This document shows, in pieces, positions 15,593 through 23,666 of a stretch of DNA of 35,026 nt. Source of the stretch: Chthonomonadaceae bacterium. GTDB lineage: Bacteria; Armatimonadota; Chthonomonadetes; Chthonomonadales; Chthonomonadaceae. The position numbers and the translations under genes were made by a program. The stretch lies in contig JANXSG010000124.1 of NCBI GenBank assembly GCA_025352825.1, positions 1 through 35,026 on the forward strand, read 5' to 3'. Each line of letters begins with the position of its first letter. Position 1 is the stretch's first letter. Below the pieces are notes generated by a model. That model did not search any database, was not told where the DNA came from, and saw only the letters and a list, made by a program, of their open reading frames with translations.

Positions 15593-16651
15593 ATGCTTCG
15601 CATCAATCTATTACCACCTTATATAGCCGACGGCCAAAAGAAGAAAAAAGTAATTACTGGATGGACAGTTGGCGTTATCGCAGTTATTGCTTTGCTATTA
15701 TTTAGACTTGCATCAGCAAATGCCGATCTGGCTGCTGCAAAAGCACGCGAAGAGACTGCAAAGACAAATCAGACTGAATATCAGAACATTGATGGTCAGA
15801 TTAAAAAAGAGAACGACAAGGCAGCCAAGACTAAGGAAAAGCAAGATTTCATAGCAGACGCACAGAAATACAATAATGCGTGGCCGGCAATGCTGGAATC
15901 GGTACGGAACGTAACCAGCAACCAGATTTTGCTTAAGAGTTTAAATATCGATGCTGCCCAGCACAAAACAATCAATCTCTCTGGTTTCTCTCAGAACGAG
16001 ATGAACATTGTGCGTTGGTGGATGTATCTACGCAGCCATAAAGATAGATTTGAAACAATCTTTTTTAATCTTCCCCTACACGGATTTGCAGGTGGAACAG
16101 GAGTGGGTACAGGTCTAGCAGGCGGAGTAAGAGGTTTCTCTGGCGGCGGTCCTATGATGGGCGGTATGCCTGGTGGTTTTCAGGGTCAGATGCCTGGCAG
16201 CATGGGCGGAGGAGCTATGGGCAGAGCAGGCAGGATGCCAGGCGGAATGGGAATGAGCAGTACTGGCATGGGCGCTATGGGTATGGGTGGAGGTCGAGGA
16301 TTTGGCGGTGGCGGTGCTGCGGGTGATGTCGGTCAAGGCATTGTCGAAGGGAGGCAAGGCATCAATTTCACAGCAACGCTCGTACTCAAAGACCCGATGA
16401 ACGGCGGAGTTGCAGCCCCCGCATGGCCTCCGGTGGCTGCAGGCGGCGCTGCAGGTGGTGTAGGTATGGGTGGAATGATGGGTGGCATGCCTGGCGGAAT
16501 GATGGGCGGCATGCCTGGCGGAATGATGGGTGGCATGGGTGGAGCAGCAATGTCCAGTACACCTCCGCCAGCCGGCGCCGCTAAGACAGGCGCTGCTGGT
16601 GGCGGCCTCAATATTAAAGGGCGCAGTGGTAAAGACGCGGGAGACGAATAA
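15593..16651 (+). CDS. pilN: PilN-like pilus assembly protein with Gly/Met-rich insert and tail
   Basis: Inner-membrane component of the type IV pilus alignment complex. The N-terminal MLRINLLPPYIADGQKKKK contains the PilN 'INLLP' motif that docks on PilM. Then come one membrane helix (about 22-42), a charged coiled-coil (45-90) and the periplasmic ferredoxin-like domain (about 95-270). The latter is split by a Gly/Met-rich loop (164-248) between the strands ETIFFNLPLHGF and GINFTATLVLKDP. A second Gly/Met-rich tail (about 283-338) ends the protein. Ordinary PilN is about 180-200 residues, so low-complexity sequence accounts for most of the 352. AAGGAG lies nine bases before the ATG. It is followed by the PilO gene with only two bases between. 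Confidence 0.85.
   Translation: MLRINLLPPYIADGQKKKKVITGWTVGVIAVIALLLFRLASANADLAAAKAREETAKTNQTEYQNIDGQIKKENDKAAKTKEKQDFIADAQKYNNAWPAMLESVRNVTSNQILLKSLNIDAAQHKTINLSGFSQNEMNIVRWWMYLRSHKDRFETIFFNLPLHGFAGGTGVGTGLAGGVRGFSGGGPMMGGMPGGFQGQMPGSMGGGAMGRAGRMPGGMGMSSTGMGAMGMGGGRGFGGGGAAGDVGQGIVEGRQGINFTATLVLKDPMNGGVAAPAWPPVAAGGAAGGVGMGGMMGGMPGGMMGGMPGGMMGGMGGAAMSSTPPPAGAAKTGAAGGGLNIKGRSGKDAGDE
16472..16541 (+). repeat. 24-bp tandem repeat in the pilN tail
   Basis: About three units of 24 bp (16472-16495, 16496-16519, then a partial copy), each encoding GMMGGMPG-like octapeptides. The first two copies differ at one base. Slippage could change tail length between strains. Confidence 0.75.
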
Positions 16652-16653
16652 AG

Positions 16654-17553
16654 ATGAAAGCTACTTCACGCTTAACAGCGCTGCACATACATATTATCGG
16701 AGTAACAGCTACAATTATCTGCGCTGCAATCCTGTTTTTTCTGCTCATAAAGCCAAAAGTTGAGGACACAAAAACAGTTTTAGCAAGCGCTGATAGTATA
16801 GAAGGTTCTGGTGGAACTCCCGAAAAGGTAGCCGCGCACAAAAAAGATCTTGGTAAAGCCAAGGCTACCGCTGTTGAAACCAATGAGAAGTGGCTGGTAA
16901 ACGATAGAAAATATATGCCTGGACTCAATTTCAATGGTGATCTTCTTGACACTTATGAAAACAAACTTATAAAAATCCCTTCTCAGTGGGGACAATGGGT
17001 TGCCGCCTGGTATGATGGCCAAAGAAACCTCGGAGTCTCTCGCTTCCCTGGTGTCGAGTTTCCGATTGATGCTTTCCCTGCCGATCCAAACTCTATCAGT
17101 GAACTCAGCTCACTACGATTCCCACGATCGGGTTTCTGGAATGTCGGTGTGGAGGCAAAGAGTTTTGATCAGGCGATGGCACACCTCAAACGATTTAACA
17201 ATATGGAACGACACGGCATGCCAGTGATCGACAATATCTCCCTCTCCGGTCAAAGCCCAAACCTCTCTATGTCATATACTTTAGCCCTATACATTATTCC
17301 ATCCGCCGATCCGCCTGTTGCGGATCCAGTCATCAGTGCTCCCGCAGGTGGAGCCGCTGGAGGATTAGGCATGGGCCGGCGAGGTATGATGGGTGGTATG
17401 GGCGGCCCTGGTGGAATGATGGGTGGCGCCCCGATGATGGGCGGCGGACCCATGATGGGCGGACCTGGCGGAGCAGGTGGAATGATGCCACGTGGCGGCG
17501 CCGGCGCCGGAGCGCCCATGAGTGGAGCTGGCCGCCGAGGCAAAGAAGAATAA
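16654..17553 (+). CDS. pilO: PilO-like pilus assembly protein with Gly/Met-rich tail
   Basis: Partner of PilN in the inner-membrane alignment complex. 299 residues: short N-terminus, one membrane helix (about 13-32), a charged periplasmic helix (36-80), then an alpha/beta domain (about 95-215). Its pattern GVEAKSFDQAMAHLKRFNNMERHGMPVIDNISLSG...LSMSYTLALYI fits the PilO ferredoxin-like fold. Residues 231-299 form a tail of GMMGGMGG/PMMGGG-type repeats that ordinary PilO (about 200 residues) lacks. Assignment as PilO rests on gene order, topology and fold pattern more than on strict motifs. It starts two bases after the PilN stop. Confidence 0.75.
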   Translation: MKATSRLTALHIHIIGVTATIICAAILFFLLIKPKVEDTKTVLASADSIEGSGGTPEKVAAHKKDLGKAKATAVETNEKWLVNDRKYMPGLNFNGDLLDTYENKLIKIPSQWGQWVAAWYDGQRNLGVSRFPGVEFPIDAFPADPNSISELSSLRFPRSGFWNVGVEAKSFDQAMAHLKRFNNMERHGMPVIDNISLSGQSPNLSMSYTLALYIIPSADPPVADPVISAPAGGAAGGLGMGRRGMMGGMGGPGGMMGGAPMMGGGPMMGGPGGAGGMMPRGGAGAGAPMSGAGRRGKEE

Positions 17554-17598
17554 CTGTACGGAATAGATGTATTTTGATCGCATAAGAGGAATATTCAA

Positions 17599-18402
17599 TT
17601 GAAAATGAGAAATCCATATAGTTACCTATCTCTAGCCTTACTGGCTGCTATCCCGATTGGATGTAAGAAAAGTGACGACACTGCGGCAGACCCGAACGCA
17701 ACCACTCCCACACCTACGGCTGGAGCTAAAGTAGGAATGGGTGGTCCCGTAGGCGGCATGGCTGGCTCAGGCGGCGCACCAGCCGGGCCTGGTTCGAGGC
17801 GACCGGTGGGAGCACCTGGTTCTTCACCAATTCCAGGAGGCAAGCCCGCTAATGCAGTGGCGGCAGGCGGTATTGCAGGTCAGCCACCTGGCGCAAAAGT
17901 CGTCACGCAGCCTGGCATTAAGGTAGCGCCAGATCCTTTCTACGCTTCCTGGCATGTCACTCCTGTTCCCTATATTTTTGATGAAGTTCAGCCTATAAGA
18001 TTAGCCAGTGCGAACGTAACGATGCCTCCCAAAATAGACACTGAAGTTCGCGAAGTACCAACTAGAAGAGTTTCCGGTATAATGAGTGGAGATGGTATCT
18101 ATGCGATACTTGAAGGTGGAGCCGAAATCGAGATCGTAAAACCTGGAAGTATTACCCAAGATGGTTATCGGGTGGTCTCTATCAACTCTAATTCTGTAAA
18201 GCTTCAGCGCCGTGAAGGTAACTATCTGCTTACTCAAATCGTCCCATTAACAGATATACCGGCTTCAGCTCAGACAGCAGGTTTCCAGGGCGGCGGAGCC
18301 CGAGGTGGATTTCCCGGTGCGCGCGGTGGATTTCCCGGCGGTCAGGGCGGCTTTCCAGGTGGCGGGCAGTTTGGCGGCGGCGGGCGGCGTGGTGAAGAGT
18401 AG
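17599..18402 (+). CDS. PilP-like lipoprotein with Gly-rich segments
   Basis: 267 residues in the position PilP occupies in pilMNOPQ operons. A signal peptide ends in a lipobox-like PIGC (Cys22), suggesting a lipoprotein. Residues 23-105 are Gly/Pro/Ala-rich and disordered in look. A compact beta domain follows (about 155-222, VSGIMSGDGIYAILEGG...YRVVSINSNSVKL), which matches the C-terminal beta-sandwich of PilP that contacts the secretin. The protein ends in GGFPG-type repeats (229-262). Start: TTG at 17599 with AGAGGA eight bases upstream, preferred over the ATG two codons later. PilP identity is inferred from order, lipobox and the beta domain. Confidence 0.7.
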   Translation: MKMRNPYSYLSLALLAAIPIGCKKSDDTAADPNATTPTPTAGAKVGMGGPVGGMAGSGGAPAGPGSRRPVGAPGSSPIPGGKPANAVAAGGIAGQPPGAKVVTQPGIKVAPDPFYASWHVTPVPYIFDEVQPIRLASANVTMPPKIDTEVREVPTRRVSGIMSGDGIYAILEGGAEIEIVKPGSITQDGYRVVSINSNSVKLQRREGNYLLTQIVPLTDIPASAQTAGFQGGGARGGFPGARGGFPGGQGGFPGGGQFGGGGRRGEE

Positions 18403-18490
18403 TTATCCCGCTCTGATATTACTTTGAAGTCTGACCTGAACACAGGTTATCGAAAACACAGTTTGCGATTTTCTCGAGGAGGAAACAACC

Positions 18491-19228
18491 ATGTTCTTAC
18501 GATCCTATAAAATTGGGCTGGGCGTACTGGCATTAACCACGATTAGTTTTGTGGCGATGCCTGTTTTTGCGAAAGCTCAGGATGCTGGTACAGATACTAC
18601 CGACAGCACGGCCACATCCGCAATCCCGAACAAAAAAGTCAGTCTTACTGTAGAGAGCGCTGACCTATTCTATGCTCTCAAGCTGCTATTTGCACAGATA
18701 AACGCGCAGTATGTTCTTGATAGCTCTCTCCGAGGGCAATTGGTTACTGTTACTCTCAAAGACCAACCGTTCAGAATCGCTCTGGAGACTCTTCTCAAGT
18801 CCGCAAACCTTCCGCTGACCTATACTTTCGAGAATAACATCTATAGTATTATTCCTAAAGTGGAAGATACAGTTGTACCGCCTGACCAAAATGCAACTCC
18901 AGACCAACTTACACAGACGAGTGGGCCTCCCATCAAAATCTACAAGGGCAGCGATCTTCCCTTCCTGAGTGCACTCAATATCGTTGAGCTCCTCGGTGGA
19001 CGGCAGATTCGTGCTATGGGCTCGATGGTCGGCTTCGGTGGCGGCGGTATGGGTGGTGGCGGTGGCATGGGCGGCGGACAGGGCGGACGTGGCGGTCAGG
19101 GTGGCGGTGGCGGCTTTGGCGGCGGTGGTGGTGGCGGTTTTGGCGGCGGCCAGGGTGGTGGTGGAGGCATTGGCGGCGGCGGTGGTGGATATAGCGGCGG
19201 CGGTGGTGGTGGTGGACGCGGCTTCTAG
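18491..19228 (+). CDS. short secretin N-domain (STN-like) protein with poly-Gly tail
   Basis: 245-residue exported protein. Signal peptide 1-28 (VFAKAQ end). Residues about 48-125 (VSLTVESADLFYALKLLFAQINAQYVLDSSL...VTVTLKDQPFRIALETLLKSANLPL) match the STN/N0 domain found at the N-terminus of secretins and TonB-dependent receptors. A second short segment (148-177, IKIYKGSDLPFLSALNIVELLGGRQI) looks like the beginning of another N-domain. There is no secretin channel; the protein ends in a nearly pure glycine tail (about 181-243, GGGG, GGQGG). It may line or extend the periplasmic vestibule of the PilQ encoded next. GAGGAGG lies six bases before the ATG. Confidence 0.75.
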   Translation: MFLRSYKIGLGVLALTTISFVAMPVFAKAQDAGTDTTDSTATSAIPNKKVSLTVESADLFYALKLLFAQINAQYVLDSSLRGQLVTVTLKDQPFRIALETLLKSANLPLTYTFENNIYSIIPKVEDTVVPPDQNATPDQLTQTSGPPIKIYKGSDLPFLSALNIVELLGGRQIRAMGSMVGFGGGGMGGGGGMGGGQGGRGGQGGGGGFGGGGGGGFGGGQGGGGGIGGGGGGYSGGGGGGGRGF

Positions 19229-19250
19229 TACGCCATACTATATTTACAAT

Positions 19251-19274
19251 GAGGCGCAATAAATTTTGCGCCTC
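19251..19274 (+). terminator. stem-loop between short secretin-domain gene and pilQ
   Basis: Perfect 9-bp stem GAGGCGCAA/TTGCGCCTC with a 6-nt loop. It lies 22 bp after the stop at 19228, within the 196-bp gap before pilQ. The following sequence has only a weak T-content, so it may attenuate rather than stop transcription into pilQ. Confidence 0.5.
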
Positions 19275-19424
19275 TTGAAATGAAGTTTATTATCTAGCCG
19301 TGCAGGTTGTATGAGATTTGGATTATAGTTAAGTATTACAAAATCGCTGAGCCATTTAGGCGGCGATTAACATGCATATTTAAACGCGGCTCCGTTAACA
19401 GAGACGCAGAGGGGGACATCGGAT

Positions 19425-21344
19425 ATGGTCTTGAAGAGGCAGTTTAGGCGCGCACCCGGTTTTCTGGTCGCTGCATCACTCACCGCATCCTTAGTGGGCG
19501 GGATAGGACTCAGAGCCAGTGCGAATGATGATTCAACGCTTGGCTTGGAGACCAGTGGCCCGCTCAGCGTACTGGTGGATGTTGACCTTACAAATTCAAC
19601 GCTTGCAAAAGCGATCAGAATTATTACAACGACTACGCATCTCAGTAACATAGTCATCAAAGACCCAGGTTATAACTACGACCCTATTACCCTCTCTTTG
19701 AAAAGAATGCCCACCAGAGATGTGCTGCGGCTTATCTGCGAGTCTGCCGGCGCTGACCTATGGCAAAAAGATGGAGTGTACTGGATTGGGCCGAAAGGCA
19801 GCGCTCCAAAAGTTGAGCCAGAAAAACCTCTTCTACCAGACTTTACAGAAGTACCTACTCTCCCGATCCATAGCTACGAGAAAATCAAACTTATCTACAC
19901 CGATCCTGGTGCTATGCTTGGGATGCTCGGGGTACACGATGGAGTACGCACCGACTTCATGTCGATCTTCAAAGAAAATGTGATGCGTTCGATGCTCTAT
20001 CCTAGAACAAGTTCCTATCACATAAACCAGAACTCCACTCCAGTTATGCAAAATGGTCTTTCGACCTATCAGCCGCAACCAAATGTGGTTGCTCCGGCGG
20101 TACCTATAGGTGATTCACAGTCAAACAATCAGCGCGCACCTCAGGCTGGACAAGGTTCTTCCCAAAGCAGCAACTTCATTCAGGACACTCTGAAAAGCAA
20201 TTCCCAGGAAGCCCACCGTGATGATAATGAGTTTCTGGAAGAGTTTGGCAGAGGCGGCCAGTTTGGTGGTGGCTTCGGTGGTGGCGGCGGCATCGGCGGC
20301 GGCCAGGGCGGATTTGGCGGTGGCGGTGGCGGAATCGGTGGCGGCCAGGGCGGATTTGGCGGCGGCGGCCAGGGTGGACTAGGCGGTGGCGGTCAGGGAG
20401 GCCAGGGTGGTGGAGCAGGCAGCGCAGCAGGCCTTCTCCCGGATGGTGTCAACCCCGGCAATATATCAGCTTTCGATGCAGATAACTCCATTATTGTTCG
20501 AGGCTTGAATGGCGAACAGATACGTGAACTTAAAAAAGTGATTGAAATGCTGGATGTGAAACCCAGACAACTTATGATTAAATCTGAGTTTGTTACTGTT
20601 TCGCAGAACGATGTAAACTCCTTTGGTATTACCTGGAACTTCCAAAAAGTCAATCTAATTGGCGCTGCGAACCTCGGATTCGAAACCACCAATACTAGCT
20701 TTCTGCAGTATGCTGCTGGTAACGTTCAAACTCAGCTTAGCTGGATTCTTACCAATGGTAGAGGTAAACTTGTATCTGCTCCTACCGCCACAACAATAAA
20801 TAATGTGCCAGTTCAGTTCTTTACGTCAACAGAAATACCTTTCTATACGACTTCTCCTTTTGTAACATCAACTGGTCAGGTATTTCTCACAACTAACGTG
20901 TCCACCACGAACTCGATCACAAGCATTAGCGTGTGGCCAAGAATTAATGGGGATGATTCGATCACGCTATTCGGGAGCGTAAACTTCTCGGATGCAAGCG
21001 GATTTATCACCGGACCGAACGGGAGTTCCTTCCCAATAATCGTAACACAATCTGCGCCAATTCAAAGAATTATTCGCAATGGTGACACGATGGTTATTGG
21101 TGGTATTGTTCATAAATCGGATAGCACCAGTACGAATAAAGTTCCGTTATTAGGCGATCTGCCTCTTATTGGAAATCTGTTCAGATCACGTAAAAACACT
21201 ACAGACGATTCCGATCTCATTGTGTTTATTACTCCGACGATACTTCCTGAACGACAGTCGATTATACCTGTGAGTGGAATCGGTGGTGGATTTGGCAGCG
21301 GACTTTCTGGCCCCGGTACTTCCGGCGGCGGTACCACTCCTTAG
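19425..21344 (+). CDS. pilQ: type IV pilus secretin PilQ
   Basis: Outer-membrane channel through which the pilus is extruded (and DNA taken up in competent cells). 639 residues: signal peptide about 1-33; STN/N0-like domain 47-125 (VDVDLTNSTLAKAIRIIT...VYWIGPKG); a Gln/Asn/Ser-rich linker to 270; a Gly-rich block 275-333; a secretin N-domain 347-395 (AFDADNSIIVRGLNGEQIRELKKVIEMLDV). The secretin channel covers about 396-605 and includes the hallmark VPLLGDLPLIGNLF (573-586) and DLIVFITPTIL. A short Gly-rich tail ends the protein. A Gly-rich block inside the periplasmic region is unusual. GGGGGA precedes the ATG by eight bases. Last gene of the operon; no pilB, pilC or pilT lies in this window. 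Confidence 0.92.
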   Translation: MVLKRQFRRAPGFLVAASLTASLVGGIGLRASANDDSTLGLETSGPLSVLVDVDLTNSTLAKAIRIITTTTHLSNIVIKDPGYNYDPITLSLKRMPTRDVLRLICESAGADLWQKDGVYWIGPKGSAPKVEPEKPLLPDFTEVPTLPIHSYEKIKLIYTDPGAMLGMLGVHDGVRTDFMSIFKENVMRSMLYPRTSSYHINQNSTPVMQNGLSTYQPQPNVVAPAVPIGDSQSNNQRAPQAGQGSSQSSNFIQDTLKSNSQEAHRDDNEFLEEFGRGGQFGGGFGGGGGIGGGQGGFGGGGGGIGGGQGGFGGGGQGGLGGGGQGGQGGGAGSAAGLLPDGVNPGNISAFDADNSIIVRGLNGEQIRELKKVIEMLDVKPRQLMIKSEFVTVSQNDVNSFGITWNFQKVNLIGAANLGFETTNTSFLQYAAGNVQTQLSWILTNGRGKLVSAPTATTINNVPVQFFTSTEIPFYTTSPFVTSTGQVFLTTNVSTTNSITSISVWPRINGDDSITLFGSVNFSDASGFITGPNGSSFPIIVTQSAPIQRIIRNGDTMVIGGIVHKSDSTSTNKVPLLGDLPLIGNLFRSRKNTTDDSDLIVFITPTILPERQSIIPVSGIGGGFGSGLSGPGTSGGGTTP

Positions 21345-21381
21345 TTAAAATAATGATAGTGGTAATTGCAAAACTAAATTG

Positions 21382-21542
21382 ACAACTTCTTTGACCCGCC
21401 CTCCCGGCCCCCTTCCCTGCACACACAAACGATAAAGCTGTTTGTGTTAGGGAAGGCGGAGTATGAACGATCAAGATTCACCCTTCCCTCCGAGGTACGA
21501 GGGAATCAGGGAATGGGGTCAGGGGGTTAGGCAAAAAGTTGT
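21382..21542. repeat. MITE-like double-hairpin repeat, copy C
   Basis: 161 bp bounded by ACAACTT and AAGTTGT inverted ends. Inside are two hairpins: CTTCCCT...AGGGAAG enclosing ACAAAC/GTTTGT (about 21410-21456), and CTTCCCTCCGAGG...GAGGGAATCAGGGAA (about 21482-21513). It is closely related to the element at 33270-33440. No target duplication is obvious. It lies between pilQ and aroC, occupying much of the 366-bp gap. Confidence 0.8.
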
Positions 21543-21617
21543 ATCTCCTGACTTTGCAACTACAACAGATACTAAAACAGCATTGCAGTTTTAGTATGCT
21601 ATCTGCTTGAAATCAGG

Positions 21618-21687
21618 CGTTCAGCCGTCGGCGTTTCACGATCAGCTTATCTCGTGCTGATGTAATCCGCAGACAGCTGAACGTTTT
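21618..21687 (+). promoter_or_regulatory. structured leader / possible attenuator before aroC
   Basis: Outer stem CGTTCAGC (21618-21625) with GCTGAACG (21676-21683), followed at once by TTTT; inner hairpin ATCAGC (21641-21646) with GCTGAT (21656-21661); and a small GCCgtcGGC stem competing with the outer one. The U-run right after the outer stem, 24 bases before the aroC start, looks like a terminator that could be switched. Confidence 0.45.
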
Positions 21688-21710
21688 CTATTCAGAAAGG
21701 TATATTTCGA

Positions 21711-22913
21711 TTGTTCCGTTTTCTTACAGGCGGTGAATCTCACGGCCCCTCTCTATCTGCAATTATTGAAGGCCTACCCGCCAATCTCAAACTCGATTTT
21801 GAAGAGATAAATTTTCATCTAAAGCGCAGGCAGGGCGGATTTGGCCGAGGCGCACGCCAGCAGATCGAAACTGACACAGTGGAGATTCTCTCTGGTATTC
21901 GATTTGGGAAGACCATGGGTGGGCCAGTCACGCTGCTGGTCCGCAATCGTGACTGGGATAACTGGCGCGAAAAGATGTCTATTACACCTGTTGAGAATCC
22001 CACTCCCCCAATCACCCAGCCAAGACCAGGACATGCTGACTTTGCGGGCATGCTCAAATACCACACCGATGATCTGAGGCCCATTCTAGATAGATCCAGC
22101 GCCAGGAATACGGCAGCGTTGGTTGCTGTAGGCGCTATCTGCCGGCATCTGCTAAAGACGGCTGGAATTGAAGTGATGAGCCATGTGGTGATGATTGGCA
22201 ATGTGTGGGCTAAATTCGATTCACACGTCGACTACCATGCGCTTTCCGAACTTGCTGAGAAGTCATCGGTGAGATGTGCCGATCCAGAAGCGGAAGCCAA
22301 GATGATTGCAGAAATTGAAATCTGCATGAATGAAGGCACCCGAGATACTCTGGGCGGAGTATTTGAAGTAGTGGCCATAGGCTGTCCGCCAGGGCTTGGG
22401 AGTTTTACCCACTGGGATCGCAAGTTAGACTCTCGACTGGCAGGGGCCGTAATGAGTATCCAGGCAATCAAAGGTGTCGAGATTGGCCTCGGCTTTGGCG
22501 TGGCTGAAATCCCAGGTTCGAAAGTGCACGACGAACTGTTCTTCGGGGCGGGAGAAGGATTTACACGTGGGACGAACAATGCAGGCGGAATCGAAGGCGG
22601 AATGACGAATGGCGAACCTGTCGTGGTACGTGCCGCTATGAAACCGCTATCCACACTCCCTACCCCGCTTGCATCTGTTGATATGAAAACAAAACAGCCT
22701 GTAAGAGCCCATTTCGAACGGTCTGACGTGTGCGCAGTACCTGCAGCAGCAACAATTGGGGAAGCGATGGTGGCGATAACACTGGCAGAAACTCTGTTGG
22801 AAAAATTTGGTGGCGACAGCATCGAAGAGTTTGCGAGCAATGTGAAATCGTATATGGATATAGTAAAGGAGCGTGGGTTCAAACCGATCTTTGAAAGGGA
22901 ACAGCGGGTCTGA
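21711..22913 (+). CDS. aroC: chorismate synthase
   Basis: Last shikimate-pathway enzyme: converts 5-enolpyruvylshikimate 3-phosphate to chorismate using reduced FMN. 400 residues, normal length. Signatures: FRFLTGGESHGP at the N-terminus (GESHG), RRQGGFGRGARQQIETD, the RSSARNTAALVAVGAICRHLL helix region, the flavin-loop region GTRDTLGGVFEVVA, and GTNNAGGIEGGMTNGEPVVVR near residue 300. The start is TTG at 21711, with AAAGG ten bases upstream; this matches where the family's conserved start lies. The stop overlaps the aroK start (TGATG), so the pair is translationally coupled. It is preceded by a structured leader. Confidence 0.97.
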   Translation: MFRFLTGGESHGPSLSAIIEGLPANLKLDFEEINFHLKRRQGGFGRGARQQIETDTVEILSGIRFGKTMGGPVTLLVRNRDWDNWREKMSITPVENPTPPITQPRPGHADFAGMLKYHTDDLRPILDRSSARNTAALVAVGAICRHLLKTAGIEVMSHVVMIGNVWAKFDSHVDYHALSELAEKSSVRCADPEAEAKMIAEIEICMNEGTRDTLGGVFEVVAIGCPPGLGSFTHWDRKLDSRLAGAVMSIQAIKGVEIGLGFGVAEIPGSKVHDELFFGAGEGFTRGTNNAGGIEGGMTNGEPVVVRAAMKPLSTLPTPLASVDMKTKQPVRAHFERSDVCAVPAAATIGEAMVAITLAETLLEKFGGDSIEEFASNVKSYMDIVKERGFKPIFEREQRV

Positions 22914-23428
22914 TGCCTCCCAATAATCTGGCTCTGATCGGATTTATGGGGGTGGGTAAGACCACCATCGGGCGCATGCTGGCCGATAAGCTGGAATACA
23001 CTTTTTGTGATACAGATCAGCTCATTCAGCAGGCGGCAGGGAAGTCTATCCCGCAGATATTCGAAGAAGATGGAGAGGCAGTATTTCGTCAAATCGAGCG
23101 CCGTGTCATCGCTGATATTGCCTTGTCGGATCGACATGTGATTTCGACCGGCGGTGGAGTTGCACTCGATCCTGAAAACGTCAATAATCTGCGCCAAAAT
23201 TGTACAATTTTTTTACTGATAGCACGAGCGCACGAGATACTGAGGCGCATAGGTGATGCCAAATCCCGTCCATTGCTTGCAATGGCGCAGGATCCGAAAG
23301 CGCGCATTGAAGAACTCCTAACACAGCGCATGCCTCGCTATGCATCCGCTGCAGATCATATGATTATTACATCTGGAAAATATCCTACAGACGTCTGTGC
23401 AGAAATACTAAATCTGTTTACAGATTAA
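22913..23428 (+). CDS. aroK: shikimate kinase
   Basis: ATP-dependent phosphorylation of shikimate to shikimate 3-phosphate. 171 residues, the usual size. P-loop GFMGVGKTTIG (residues 10-20), CDTDQLI (the substrate/Mg-binding Asp pair), GEAVFRQIERRVI (the Arg that grips shikimate), STGGGVALDPENV (Walker B-like GGG), and a lid RPLL motif at SRPLLAM. The ATG overlaps the aroC stop by one base, a classic coupled pair. A hairpin repeat separates it from aroB downstream. Confidence 0.96.
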   Translation: MPPNNLALIGFMGVGKTTIGRMLADKLEYTFCDTDQLIQQAAGKSIPQIFEEDGEAVFRQIERRVIADIALSDRHVISTGGGVALDPENVNNLRQNCTIFLLIARAHEILRRIGDAKSRPLLAMAQDPKARIEELLTQRMPRYASAADHMIITSGKYPTDVCAEILNLFTD

Positions 23429-23470
23429 CTAGCGAAACTCAAAAACATTGAATATTTGATTGCTGCTATG

Positions 23471-23605
23471 CCTCACGCTCCGGTCCCCTTCCCTGTACAA
23501 GCAAACGAAAAAACTGTTTGCGATAGGGAAGGGGAAGATTCATTATCAAGCATTTGCCCCTCTCCCAACGAGGAACGAGTGTCTGGGAGAGGGGTTGGGG
23601 TGAGG
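23471..23605. repeat. MITE-like double-hairpin repeat, copy D
   Basis: Bounded by CCTCAC and GTGAGG. The first hairpin is CTTCCCT...AGGGAAG enclosing AAGCAAAC/GTTTGC; the second is CCCCTCTCCCA...TGGGAGAGGGG with the loop CGAGGAACGAG also seen in copies C and E. It fills most of the 238-bp gap between aroK and aroB. Confidence 0.82.
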
Positions 23606-23666
23606 TTAATAAAATTGGTTTTCCCGACTTTTAAAAGAAACTCATCCCACGGATCAACATAGTTCT

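Noticed and set aside
16472-16541. Met-rich copper-binding motif in the PilN tail
   Set aside because: Met spacing (MMGGMPGG) loosely resembles copper-binding sequences, but no copper gene is nearby and the repeats are simply Gly/Met low complexity.
19030-19220. G-quadruplex-rich region in the poly-Gly coding DNA
   Set aside because: Most G-runs are only two bases long and are explained by glycine codons; no separate function is supported.
16115-19259. His/Pro/Ala-rich minus-strand frames opposite the pilus genes
   Set aside because: They are antisense images of Gly-rich codon runs (GGN read backwards gives Pro, His, Ala), not genes.
23456-23662. 68-codon plus-strand frame between aroK and aroB
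   Set aside because: It is a translation of repeat copy D with no start signal.
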